From assembly GCF_040939785.1 (NCBI RefSeq), contig NZ_CP162553.1, positions 5,041,001 to 5,105,000 on the forward strand: 64,000 nt of DNA, given 5' to 3'. Origin of the DNA: Bradyrhizobium lupini. GTDB lineage: Bacteria; Pseudomonadota; Alphaproteobacteria; Rhizobiales; Xanthobacteraceae. Of this stretch, positions 16,727 to 24,948 are shown in pieces. How positions within the stretch are numbered: the first letter of the stretch is position 1; each line of letters starts with the position of its first letter. Made by a program: the position numbers and the translations under genes. The notes under the pieces are model-generated. The model made no database searches. It saw only the letters and a program-made list of their open reading frames with translations, and had not been told where the DNA came from.

Positions 16727-17194
16727 ATGTCGCGCCCGCCGCTCCCGCCCTTTACCCGTGAGACCGCAGCGCAAAAGGCCCGCATGGCCGAGGATGCCTG
16801 GAATTCGCGCGACCCGGTGCGCGTCTCGCTCGCCTATACCGAGGACAGCCGCTGGCGCAATCGCTCCGAGGTTTTTCAGGGGCGCGAGGCCATCGTCACG
16901 TTCCTCACCCGCAAATGGGAGAAGGAGCACGACTACCGCCTGATCAAGGACCTCTGGGCGTTCGACGAAAACCGCATCGCGGTTCGCTTCCAATACGAAT
17001 GGCACGATGCGAGCGGCCAGTGGTATCGCTCCTACGGCAACGAGCAGTGGGAGTTCGACGAGCACGGCCTGATGCGGCGCCGCGAAGCCTCGATCAACGA
17101 CATCGCGATTGCGGAGAAGGACCGGCGGTTTCACTGGCCGGCACCGGGGCCGAGGCCTGCGGATGTGGTGGGGCTGGGGACGGATCCGTTCTGA
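16727..17194 (+). CDS. NTF2-like (DUF1348-type) protein
   Basis: The 155-residue product begins [20 protein letters not shown] and carries the segment [20 protein letters not shown] followed by [20 protein letters not shown] and [20 protein letters not shown], the hallmark of the DUF1348 branch of the SnoaL/NTF2 superfamily. Members form a cone-shaped fold with a pocket; most are uncharacterised. It is likely cytosolic. It is the first intact gene right of the thioesterase scar and stands alone before an intergenic palindrome. Confidence 0.85.
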   Translation: MSRPPLPPFTRETAAQKARMAEDAWNSRDPVRVSLAYTEDSRWRNRSEVFQGREAIVTFLTRKWEKEHDYRLIKDLWAFDENRIAVRFQYEWHDASGQWYRSYGNEQWEFDEHGLMRRREASINDIAIAEKDRRFHWPAPGPRPADVVGLGTDPF

Positions 17195-17215
17195 GGCTTG
17201 CAAACAACTCTCTCC

Positions 17216-17325
17216 CCTCATGGTGAGGAGCCGCGAAGCGGCGTCTCGAACCATGCAGGCCCGGTTGCTGCATTTGGGCCTCTATCCTTCGAGACGCGCG
17301 CGGGAGCGCGCTCGTCAGGATGAGG
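17216..17325. repeat. Intergenic palindromic (REP-like) element
   Basis: The element starts CTCATGGTGAGGAGCCGC and ends with CTCGTCAGGATGAGG, with internal hairpins GCCGC-GAA-GCGGC and GCGCGC-GGGA-GCGCGC. Repeats of this look are common between genes in Bradyrhizobium and relatives. Its right end overlaps the last codons and stop of the amidotransferase gene on the minus strand. Confidence 0.65.
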
Positions 17326-18034
17326 AGGTGGACCTGCGCGCTAGAAATCTCGTAATCGCGCCACCAAGCTTGGCGTGATCCATCGGCTGCGCCAGTGATT
17401 CCCTCGCGGTGGCAACGACATCCTCCGGCGCCTTGCCGATGCGCAGCTCGCAGCACACTTGCGCAAACTCCACGTCGAACTCCGGATGCGGCTGCAGGGT
17501 GAGCGTCGCGCCGTTGGCGTAGAGCAGGCCGGCATGCGGGGTGAAATCGGAGGAGAGGATCGTCAGCGCATCGTTGGGCGGCTCCATCACCTGGTCCTGA
17601 TGCGAGCAGGCGATGGCGACCGCTTCGCCGTCAACGACGCCGTTGTCCGGCAGCACCTGATAGACGTGCCGGCCGATGCCCCAGCCCTTCTCCGACTTGC
17701 GCACGGTGCCGCCGAGCGCCTGCGCGATCAACTGATGGCCGAAGCAGACGCCGACCATGGGTGTCCTGTTGGCGTAGGCCGTGCGCACGAAATCTTCCAG
17801 CGGCGCGATCCAGTCGAGCCCGTCATAGACGCCGGCGGCCGCGCCGGTGATCAGCACCGCCTCCAAATTGCGCGGATCGGGCAGCGCATCGCCGTTCGGG
17901 ATGCTGACGATTTCGACCGTAGCTGTCGGATCCTCGGCGCGGACCATGCGCTCGAACATGTCCGGGAATGAACCGTGGCGCTCGCAATATTTTTGTGGGA
18001 CCTGTCCGGTCTCGATGATGGTGATGCGTGCCAT
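17315..18034 (-). CDS. Class I glutamine amidotransferase (GMP synthase-like)
   Basis: The 239-residue product has the amidotransferase triad: nucleophile Cys97 in GVCFGHQ, and His183 and Glu185 in LQPHPEFD. It is a stand-alone GATase1 domain like those encoded with polyamine or amino acid catabolic genes, some of which hydrolyse gamma-glutamyl compounds. I start it at ATG 18,034 (MARITIIETG), preceded by GGAGGG. It follows the LysR gene by 23 bp on the same strand, suggesting cotranscription. Its last residues (STSSS) and stop come from the REP-like element, so its natural C-terminus was probably altered by that insertion. Confidence 0.83.
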   Translation of the reverse strand: MARITIIETGQVPQKYCERHGSFPDMFERMVRAEDPTATVEIVSIPNGDALPDPRNLEAVLITGAAAGVYDGLDWIAPLEDFVRTAYANRTPMVGVCFGHQLIAQALGGTVRKSEKGWGIGRHVYQVLPDNGVVDGEAVAIACSHQDQVMEPPNDALTILSSDFTPHAGLLYANGATLTLQPHPEFDVEFAQVCCELRIGKAPEDVVATARESLAQPMDHAKLGGAITRFLARRSTSSS

Positions 18035-18057
18035 GTGCCCTCCGGTAAAGGTCAAGC

Positions 18058-18984
18058 TCAGTCGCTTCCTGCCCCATGTTGTTGGTGTGGCGCTGTGCGC
18101 TCCAGCAGCGCACTCTCTTTCCGGACCTCGTTGAGAAACGCCTTGGCCAGGCGCGACAGCGGCTCGGCTTCCGACCATAGCATATAGGCCACGGCGTGCG
18201 TCGTCGGCGCGAACGGCCGTACGGCGAGGCCGGTCCCGCCGTTCTGCCGTGGCGAGAAGGGATCGACCACCGCGGCGCCGACGCCAGCGGCGGCGAGCAC
18301 GCAGGCCGTGTTGCAGTAGCGCACCTCGACGGTCGGCTGGAACGGCGCGCCGGCGCGGGCAAAACTGTCGCGCACGGCTTCACCGAGCCGCGTGCCGCGC
18401 TCGAGCCCGATGAAGGGGAGTCCGGACAGGTCCGCGGCCGAGATTACCGGCCGGTCGGCGAGCGGGTGCTGCAGCGGCAGCACGCACACCATCTCGCCGG
18501 TGTGCACCACCTCATGGGCGATGCCGGGATGATGTGTCAGCCCGAGCGCAAAGCCGAGTTCGGCGACTCGGTTGAGCACGCCTTCGATGATGCCCTCGTA
18601 GCGCCGCACGTCGAAGAACACCCGGGTCTCCGGGCGGCGGCGCAGGAAGCCTGACAGCGCCGCGGGGATGATGCTGTAGGCGAGCGGCGGCGTCGCGACC
18701 AGCGCGAGATGCCCGGAGCGGTTCTCGCGAAGATCGCGCACGCGGTTCTCGAGCTTTGCGTGCAGCGCGAAGATCGCCTCGCTCTCCTTGTAGAGCGCCA
18801 TCGCTTCCGTGGTCGGAAACAGCCGGTTGTTGACGCGCTCGAACAGCGCAAAACCCGCCTGCGCCTCCATCGTCTTCAGCGCGTTGCTGACGGCGGGCTG
18901 CGACAACGCCAGTTCGTCGGCCGCCGCAACCGTGGTGCGGTGGCGGATGACGGCGCGGAGAATCTCGAGCTGGCGCAGGTTCAT
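18058..18984 (-). CDS. LysR-family transcriptional regulator
   Basis: From ATG 18,984 the 308-residue protein begins MNLRQLEILRAVIRHRTTVA with the winged-helix motif SQPAVSNALKTMEAQAGFAL (about residues 30-48), followed by the two-lobed inducer-binding domain. It diverges from the carbamoylase operon starting at 19,136 with about 150 bp between, the standard arrangement for a LysR activator of the divergent operon. The inducer is probably a substrate or intermediate of that pathway. Frames extending upstream of 18,984 are not needed. Confidence 0.85.
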   Translation of the reverse strand: MNLRQLEILRAVIRHRTTVAAADELALSQPAVSNALKTMEAQAGFALFERVNNRLFPTTEAMALYKESEAIFALHAKLENRVRDLRENRSGHLALVATPPLAYSIIPAALSGFLRRRPETRVFFDVRRYEGIIEGVLNRVAELGFALGLTHHPGIAHEVVHTGEMVCVLPLQHPLADRPVISAADLSGLPFIGLERGTRLGEAVRDSFARAGAPFQPTVEVRYCNTACVLAAAGVGAAVVDPFSPRQNGGTGLAVRPFAPTTHAVAYMLWSEAEPLSRLAKAFLNEVRKESALLERTAPHQQHGAGSD

Positions 18985-19135
18985 ATCACTGCCGATTATA
19001 CTCTGGGCCAAAACATCATAGCAGAACGAATTGATTTTGCAGCCCCGCTTCCGCGTAATGGCCGCAGATTTGCACGTCGCATCAAAGGGTTCATCCGCCC
19101 ATTGAGGCGCCACTGCGCACAGATTGGAGGCAATC

Positions 19136-20092
19136 TTGGTTCGTGTCCTTCGCGCCGCCGCCGCACAGATGGGGCCGACGCAAAAAGCCGATACGCGCGA
19201 GCATACGCTGTCGCGGATGCTTGCGCTGCTGGAGGAGGCGGCCGGCCGCGGCGCCAGCCTCGTGGTGTTTCCCGAGCTTGCCTTCACCACCTTCTTCCCG
19301 CGCTGGCTGCTCGAAGGCGAGGCGCTCGACCATTATTTCGAACGCGGCATGCCGAACCCGAACGTCGCCGCCTTGTTCGACCGTGCGCGTGCGCTGCGCG
19401 TCGGCTTCTATGTTGGCTATGCCGAGCTGACGCCCGATGGACGCCGCTACAATTGCGCCATCCTGGTCGACCGCGACGGCGAGCTGCTCGGCCGCTATCG
19501 CAAGGTGCACCTGCCGGGCTCGGTCGAGCCGCGACAGGGTGCGCGCTACCAGCAGCTCGAGAAGCGCTATTTCGACTATGGCGACCTCGGCTTTCCCGCC
19601 TTCCGCGCCGGCTCGGCCTGGGCCCACGCGATCATGGGCATGATGATCTGCAACGATCGCCGTTGGCCGGAATCCTGGCGCGTGCTTGGCCTGCAGGGCG
19701 TCGAGCTCGTCTGCATCGGCTACAATTCGGCGGCCTATGATCCCAATGGGGGCAGCACGGAAGATGCCTCCTTGCGCACCTTCCACTCTACGCTGGTGAC
19801 GCAGGCCAACGCCTACATGAACGCGACCTGGGCGATCTCGGTGGCGAAGGCAGGCGAGGAGGACGGCTCCGGGCTGATCGGCGGCTCCTGCATCGTCGAT
19901 CCCAATGGCCGCATTGTTGCGCAGGCCGCAACGCTGACCGATGAGGTGATCGTCGCCGACATCGATCTCGACCTCTGCCGCCAGGGCAAGGACAAGATGT
20001 TCAACTTCGCCGCACACCGGCGGCCGGAGCAATACCGGGTGATCACCGAACGCGCCGGCGTGATCGAACCCGCGGTTCTCGACGCAGACTGA
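19136..20092 (+). CDS. N-carbamoyl-D-amino acid hydrolase (nitrilase superfamily)
   Basis: The 318-residue protein closely follows Agrobacterium D-carbamoylase (about 304 residues). The catalytic Glu-Lys-Cys triad is visible: Glu47 in VVFPELAFTTFFPRW, Lys123 in YRKVHLPG and Cys172 in MMICNDRRWPE. The enzyme hydrolyses N-carbamoyl-D-amino acids to D-amino acid, CO2 and ammonia, the last step of hydantoin breakdown. I chose TTG 19,136 because GGAGG (19,126-19,130) sits correctly before it; no ATG is available. First gene of an operon with transport genes, divergent from LysR. Confidence 0.85.
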   Translation: MVRVLRAAAAQMGPTQKADTREHTLSRMLALLEEAAGRGASLVVFPELAFTTFFPRWLLEGEALDHYFERGMPNPNVAALFDRARALRVGFYVGYAELTPDGRRYNCAILVDRDGELLGRYRKVHLPGSVEPRQGARYQQLEKRYFDYGDLGFPAFRAGSAWAHAIMGMMICNDRRWPESWRVLGLQGVELVCIGYNSAAYDPNGGSTEDASLRTFHSTLVTQANAYMNATWAISVAKAGEEDGSGLIGGSCIVDPNGRIVAQAATLTDEVIVADIDLDLCRQGKDKMFNFAAHRRPEQYRVITERAGVIEPAVLDAD

Positions 20093-20127
20093 CAGGACGT
20101 TCCAGCAACACTGGCAAAGGAGCCGAT

Positions 20128-20952
20128 ATGACGCGCCTCTCGTATTTCTTCGGCATCGCAGCGTTGGCGGCCGTGACGTCCGCGCAGGCGGCGGAGCTTC
20201 CGGCGGAGATCAAGCAGGCGGGCGCGTTGAAGCTCACGGTCAACTCGACATACGCGCCGATGGAATATCGCGATCCCGCAACGAATGAGCTCGTCGGGCT
20301 CGACGTCGATCTGGCGAACGAGCTCGCCAAGCGGCTCGGCCTGACGATCGTGTGGAGCGAGACGCCGTTCGCCGAATTGATCCCCTCGCTCCAGACCAAA
20401 CGCGCCGATTTCATCATCTCCGGCATCTCCGATCGCGCCTCGCGGCGCGAGACCGCCGATTTCGTCGATTATCTTGGGACCGGCCCGCAGTTCTTCGTGA
20501 TGGCGGAGAACGAAGCCAAGGCTGCGACCGATCTCTGCGGCAAGAAGGTCGGGACCACCCGCAGCACCAGCTTCCCGGTCGAGATCGAGAAGTGGAGCAA
20601 GCAGAATTGCGAGCCGGCCGGCAAGCCGGCGATCCAGTACGTGCCGGGCGAGAACTCGATCGACGTTCGCAACCAGCTCAAGCAGGGCCGTATCGACGCC
20701 GCCGTACAGGGCAGCGAGACGCTGCCTTATGCGCAGACGCAGGAACCCGGCAAATACCGCGTGATCGGCGAGCCCTTTGCCAAAGGCTATCAGGGCATCA
20801 TGTTCCGCAAGGACGATGCGGCGCTTCGTGAAGTGGTGACCGAGAAGCTCATCGCGATGATCGCCGACGGTTCCTACAAGGCTGTCCTCGACAAATGGAG
20901 CCTTGGCGGCAACGCGGTCGCCCAGCCCATGCTGAACGCGGCGCCGCAATGA
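20128..20952 (+). CDS. ABC transporter substrate-binding protein (family 3), first of two
   Basis: A 274-residue periplasmic protein with a Sec signal peptide ending at AQAAELPAE. It has the SBP_bac_3 fold signature YAPMEYRDPATNELVGLDVD, typical of polar amino acid binding proteins. AAAGGAG precedes the ATG. Its stop overlaps the permease start (ATGA), so it is part of a tight import operon. A second binding protein of the same family lies three genes downstream; both may feed the single permease. The ligand is probably an amino acid derivative such as an N-carbamoyl amino acid or hydantoin, by context. Confidence 0.87.
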   Translation: MTRLSYFFGIAALAAVTSAQAAELPAEIKQAGALKLTVNSTYAPMEYRDPATNELVGLDVDLANELAKRLGLTIVWSETPFAELIPSLQTKRADFIISGISDRASRRETADFVDYLGTGPQFFVMAENEAKAATDLCGKKVGTTRSTSFPVEIEKWSKQNCEPAGKPAIQYVPGENSIDVRNQLKQGRIDAAVQGSETLPYAQTQEPGKYRVIGEPFAKGYQGIMFRKDDAALREVVTEKLIAMIADGSYKAVLDKWSLGGNAVAQPMLNAAPQ

Positions 20953-21806
20953 AGCCGGCACCGGCACTCGCGGAGGGTTTTCCCGATCTGTCGGGAATGC
21001 GGGTCGCGCGCGAGCCGCACTGGTTTCGCTGGCTCAGCGCGGCGCTGATCGTCCTCGTGCTTGCATTGATCGGGCGCGCTTTTGCGGGCGGCCAGATCGA
21101 ATGGTCTTATGTCGGCCGCTTCCTGACCGCAAAGGTGATCATAGAGGGCATCGTCAACACCATGGTGATGGCGGTGCTGGCGATGGCGCTCGGTATCTTC
21201 CTTGGCGTCGTCGTCGCGATCATGCGGCTGTCGCCCAACCCGGTACTGAAGACCGTTGCCGCCGGCTACGCTTGGTTGTTCCGCGGCACGCCGCTGATCC
21301 TGCAACTGCTGCTGTGGTTCAATCTTGCGCTGGTGTTTCCGACCATCGGGATTCCCGGCCTGTGGAGCGCGCGCGCCGTCGACGTCATGACGCCGTTCCT
21401 CGCCGCGCTGCTCGGGCTCGGCATCAACCAGGGTGCCTATACCTCGGAAGTGATGCGCGCCGGCATGCTATCAGTCGATATCGGGCAATATGAGGCCGCG
21501 CAGGCGATTGGCATGGGACGCTTGCGTGCGCTGCGCCGGATCGTGCTGCCGCAGGCGATGCGGGTGGTGATCCCGCCGCTCGGCAACGAGTTCATCGGCA
21601 TGGTGAAGGCGACCTCGCTCGCCAGCGTCATCCAGTATCCGGAACTGCTGCACAACGCCGAAAACATCTACTACGCCAATTCGCGCGTGATCGAGCTCCT
21701 GATCGTGGCCGGGCTCTGGTACCTGCTCGTCGTCTCGGTCCTGACGCCGCTCCAGATGCTGCTCGAACGCCGTTTTGCGCGCGGCACATTGCGGCTCGCG
21801 CGATGA
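20949..21806 (+). CDS. Polar amino acid-type ABC permease
   Basis: The 285-residue inner membrane protein has several hydrophobic helices and the transporter's coupling loop [20 protein letters not shown] (EAA motif). It belongs to the His/Glu/Gln/Arg/opine permease family that works as a homo- or heterodimer; only one permease gene is present, so a homodimer is likely. ATG 20,949 overlaps the stop of the binding protein gene, and its own stop overlaps the ATPase start. Confidence 0.87.
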   Translation: MKPAPALAEGFPDLSGMRVAREPHWFRWLSAALIVLVLALIGRAFAGGQIEWSYVGRFLTAKVIIEGIVNTMVMAVLAMALGIFLGVVVAIMRLSPNPVLKTVAAGYAWLFRGTPLILQLLLWFNLALVFPTIGIPGLWSARAVDVMTPFLAALLGLGINQGAYTSEVMRAGMLSVDIGQYEAAQAIGMGRLRALRRIVLPQAMRVVIPPLGNEFIGMVKATSLASVIQYPELLHNAENIYYANSRVIELLIVAGLWYLLVVSVLTPLQMLLERRFARGTLRLAR

Positions 21807-22567
21807 CAAAACCTCTCGTCGCGATTCGCTCGGTCAGCAAGAGTTTTGGCGAGTTTCAGGCTCTCAAAAACGTTACGCTCGATGTCTGGCCCGGCGAGGT
21901 GATGTGTCTGATCGGCGCCTCCGGCTCGGGCAAGACCACGCTGCTCCGCTGCATCAACCAGCTCGCCGCGATCGACAGTGGCGGCATCTGGCTCGACGGC
22001 GAGCTCCTGGGCGTGCGCGAGCAGGGCGGACGACTGCATCGGCTCAGCGAGCGCGAAATCGGGCGGCAGCGGCTGAAGACCGGCATGGTGTTCCAGCGCT
22101 TCAACCTGTTTCCGCACAAGACCGCGCTCGAAAACATCACCGAGGGTCCGCTCCAGGTTCAAGGCCGAAAATCCGACGAGGTGCGCGCTGAGGCGATCGA
22201 GCTGCTGCGGCGCGTCGGATTGTCGGCCAAAGCGGACGCGTATCCCGCCCAGCTCTCCGGCGGCCAGCAGCAGCGCGTCGCGATTGCCCGCGCGCTTGCC
22301 ATGAAGCCGATGCTGATGCTGTTCGACGAGCCGACCAGCGCGCTCGATCCCGAGCTCGTCGGCGAGGTCTTGGCGGTCATGAAGGAGCTGGCGCGGAGCG
22401 GCATGACCATGATGGTCGTGACGCACGAACTCGGCTTCGCGCGCGAGGTTGCCGACCGCGTCGTCTACATGGACCAGGGCGCGATCATCGAGCACGGGCG
22501 CGCATCCGATGTCTTGGGCGCGCCGCGCGAGGAGCGTACCAAGGCATTTCTTTCGGCAGTGATCTGA
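21803..22567 (+). CDS. ABC transporter ATP-binding protein (amino acid type)
   Basis: A 254-residue ATPase with Walker [10 protein letters not shown], signature [15 protein letters not shown], Walker B MLMLFDEP and the switch His in VTHEL. It has the about ten-residue longer insertion between Walker A and the Q-loop ([20 protein letters not shown]) typical of the HisP/GlnQ group. It powers the permease encoded just upstream, with which it overlaps by four bases. Confidence 0.9.
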   Translation: MTKPLVAIRSVSKSFGEFQALKNVTLDVWPGEVMCLIGASGSGKTTLLRCINQLAAIDSGGIWLDGELLGVREQGGRLHRLSEREIGRQRLKTGMVFQRFNLFPHKTALENITEGPLQVQGRKSDEVRAEAIELLRRVGLSAKADAYPAQLSGGQQQRVAIARALAMKPMLMLFDEPTSALDPELVGEVLAVMKELARSGMTMMVVTHELGFAREVADRVVYMDQGAIIEHGRASDVLGAPREERTKAFLSAVI

Positions 22568-22581
22568 ATGGGGGCGTATCG

Positions 22582-23397
22582 ATGAAGAGACTTCTGGTTA
22601 CGGCGGCACTCGTTGGCGCCATGAGCGCTCCGGTCATGGCAGTCGAGCTGCCGGCGGAGATCGCCAAGCGCGGCAGCATCAAGGTCGCGCTGGTGCCGAA
22701 CTATCCGCCGATGGAGTTCCGCGATCCCGCCACCAACGCGTTGTCCGGCTTCGACATCGATCTCGGCGAGGCCATCGGCCGCAAGCTCGGCGTCAAGATC
22801 GAGTGGCAGGAGACCAGCTTTGCCGAGTTCATGCCGTCGATCTCGACCGGGCGGGTGGACGCCATCCTGTCCGGCTTCACGGACTATGCCAGCCGGCACG
22901 AGATCGCGTCCTTCGTCGATTATTTGCGCAGCGGCCCGCAGTTCTTCGTGCAGCAGTCGCGCAAGGCGGAGTTCAAGGACGCAGCCGCGCTCTGTGGCAA
23001 GAAGGTCGGCGCCAGCCGCCGCACCATGTTCCCGGCGCAGATCGCGGCCTGGAGCGAGAAGAATTGCGGCACCAATCCGATCCAGTTCGTCGGCACCGAC
23101 GGCTCGGCCGACGCCCGCACCCAGCTCAGGCAGGGCCGCATCGATGCCGCCGCCCAGGGCAACGAGACGCTGCCCTACATCATGGACCTCGAGCCCGGCA
23201 CCTATGCGACCGTGGGCGAGCCCATCGCGCAGCAATTCACCGGCATCGCTCTGCCGGTCAAGGAAAAGGCGCTGCAGCAAGCCATGCTGGAGGCGGTCGA
23301 CGCGCTGATCGCGGACGGCACGTATCGCACGCTGCTTGCCAAGTGGAAACTGAGCGACAACGCACTCGAAAAGGCGACCATCAATGCTGGACAGTAA
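22582..23397 (+). CDS. ABC transporter substrate-binding protein (family 3), second
   Basis: The 271-residue protein has a signal peptide ending near PVMAVELPAE and is plainly paralogous to the binding protein at 20,128: both contain P-MEFRDPATN, SFVDYL and SGPQFFV-type segments at the same positions. The pair probably widens the substrate range of one importer. The gene's 3' end overlaps the deacetylase start by 14 bp, tying it to the catabolic part of the operon. Confidence 0.87.
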   Translation: MKRLLVTAALVGAMSAPVMAVELPAEIAKRGSIKVALVPNYPPMEFRDPATNALSGFDIDLGEAIGRKLGVKIEWQETSFAEFMPSISTGRVDAILSGFTDYASRHEIASFVDYLRSGPQFFVQQSRKAEFKDAAALCGKKVGASRRTMFPAQIAAWSEKNCGTNPIQFVGTDGSADARTQLRQGRIDAAAQGNETLPYIMDLEPGTYATVGEPIAQQFTGIALPVKEKALQQAMLEAVDALIADGTYRTLLAKWKLSDNALEKATINAGQ

Positions 23398-24268
23398 CGC
23401 ACTCCAGAGCATCCCGCTCACCCCAGCCAACACCGCGGATCCTGCGCCGGAATACCCCTGGCCGAAGCCGTACAATTCGGCGATGTTCCTGTCGTTCGAC
23501 GTGGACGCGGAGAGCGCCTGGACCAGCAAGGACGCGGTGCACGCGCAGCGGCTCATCACCATGAGCTATGGCGGCTATGAGGCACGCGTCGGCACGCCGA
23601 AGCTCCTGGAGCTGCTCGACCAGTTCGATCTCAAGGCGACCTTCTTCGTCACGGGATGGTCGGTCGAAGCGCATCCGGCGATGGCCGAGTCCATTCTCAA
23701 GGCCGGTCACGAGATCGGCCACCACGGCTATCACCATCTCCTTCCCGATCCCGGCGATCCCTGGATCGAGGAGGAGCTTGAGCGCGGTTTTGAGGCGCTC
23801 AAGCGCCGGCTTGGCGTCAGGCCGACCGGCTATCGCGCGCCTTACGGCGAGTTCACCGAGGAGCTGCGGGTGGCGCTGGTGCGCCACGGCATCGTCTACA
23901 CCTCCTCGTTTCGCGACGACGTGCGGCCCTATCGCCATCGTCTCGCCGACGGCAAGCCGGGCACGATCGAGCTGCCGGTGACCGCAAGCTATGACGACTG
24001 GATGCACGGCCTGTCCGCGCGCTTCAGCCCCCGCTCGATCTTCCCCAAGGAGCATGTGCTCTCGATCTGGAAGGATGAGCTCGATGAAACCAGAGACTGG
24101 GGCGCGATGGTGACGACGGTGCTGCATCCGCAGTGCAGTGGCCGTCCGATGCGGCTGCGCCTGCTGCGTGAGTTCCTGACCTACGCAAAGTCGTGCCCGG
24201 ACGTCTGGATCACGACCGGCGAGAAGATCGCGGAAAACTTCCTGCGCCACGAGGCCGGAAAAAGTTGA
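23384..24268 (+). CDS. Polysaccharide deacetylase-fold hydrolase (allantoinase/PgdA-like)
   Basis: The 294-residue protein has the NodB-fold motifs: SFDVDAES (metal-binding Asp), HHGYHH (His pair) and RAPYGEFT. Members act on N-acetyl groups of sugars, but one branch (PuuE-type) opens allantoin, and several act in hydantoin or ureide pathways. Placement between a carbamoylase/import operon and a hydantoin racemase favours a cyclic-ureide substrate over a polysaccharide. No signal peptide is seen, which fits a cytosolic enzyme. ATG 23,384 lies within the preceding gene. Confidence 0.78.
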   Translation: MLDSNALQSIPLTPANTADPAPEYPWPKPYNSAMFLSFDVDAESAWTSKDAVHAQRLITMSYGGYEARVGTPKLLELLDQFDLKATFFVTGWSVEAHPAMAESILKAGHEIGHHGYHHLLPDPGDPWIEEELERGFEALKRRLGVRPTGYRAPYGEFTEELRVALVRHGIVYTSSFRDDVRPYRHRLADGKPGTIELPVTASYDDWMHGLSARFSPRSIFPKEHVLSIWKDELDETRDWGAMVTTVLHPQCSGRPMRLRLLREFLTYAKSCPDVWITTGEKIAENFLRHEAGKS

Positions 24269-24276
24269 GCCACGCC

Positions 24277-24926
24277 ATGACCCGCATCCTCGTCATCAAC
24301 CCTAACTCCTCCGCATCGGTGACGGCGGCGATCGACGACGCCGTCGCGCCGCTACGCATCGCCGGCGGACCCGCAATCGAGGTCGTCGGCCTTGCCGGGG
24401 GCCGCCGGGCATCAGCTCGCAACGCGACGCCGACAGCATGGTGATGCCGCTGGTCAACCGTGTGTCGCGCGACGATGCGGATGCCTTCGTGCTCGCCTGC
24501 TTCAGTGATCCCGGCCTGCATGCGGTGCGCGAGGCGGTCGGCGGGCGCCCGGTGATGGGCATCGCCGAGTGCGGCATCTTTCGCGCAATGATGCTGGGCG
24601 AGCGGTTTGGCGTCATCGCGCTGTCGCCGTCGAGCATTCGCCGCCAGCAGCGGATGGTGCGGCTGATGGGCATCGACAGCCGCTATGCCGGAAGCTGGTC
24701 GGTCGGCGCGAGCGCGGCGGAAACGGCAGGCGCGGACATCCGGGGACGGTTGATTGAAGCCGGCCGCGCGCTGGTCTCGCAATGCCGTGCCGATGTCGTG
24801 GTGATGGGCTGCGCCGGCATGGCCTCGCACCGCGCGGCGATTGCGGATACCATCGGTGTCCCCGTGGTCGAGCCGGCGCAGCAGGCGGTGGCCGCTGCGA
24901 TCGGCGCGGTCTTGTTGAACACGTAA
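24277..24926 (+). pseudogene. Hydantoin/Asp-Glu racemase, single frameshift
   Basis: From ATG 24,277 the frame reads MTRILVINPNSSASVTAAID, the start of hydantoin racemases. At a G-run (24,397-24,401) the expected reading continues only if one base is restored, giving PPGISSQRDADSMVMPLVNR and the rest to 24,926, including the two catalytic Cys regions (LACFSDPG and MGCAGMASH). Family length of about 215-240 residues is reached once the frame is repaired. Such enzymes racemise 5-substituted hydantoins so that both isomers can be degraded. The indel may be real or a sequencing error in a homopolymer. Confidence 0.75.
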
Positions 24927-24948
24927 GATCCTTCAGGAGCCTCTTGCA

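Noticed and set aside
16040..17254. Long minus-strand open frame (about 400 codons)
   Set aside because: It is antisense to the thioesterase and DUF1348 genes; composition is that of a shadow frame in high-GC DNA and it resembles no family.
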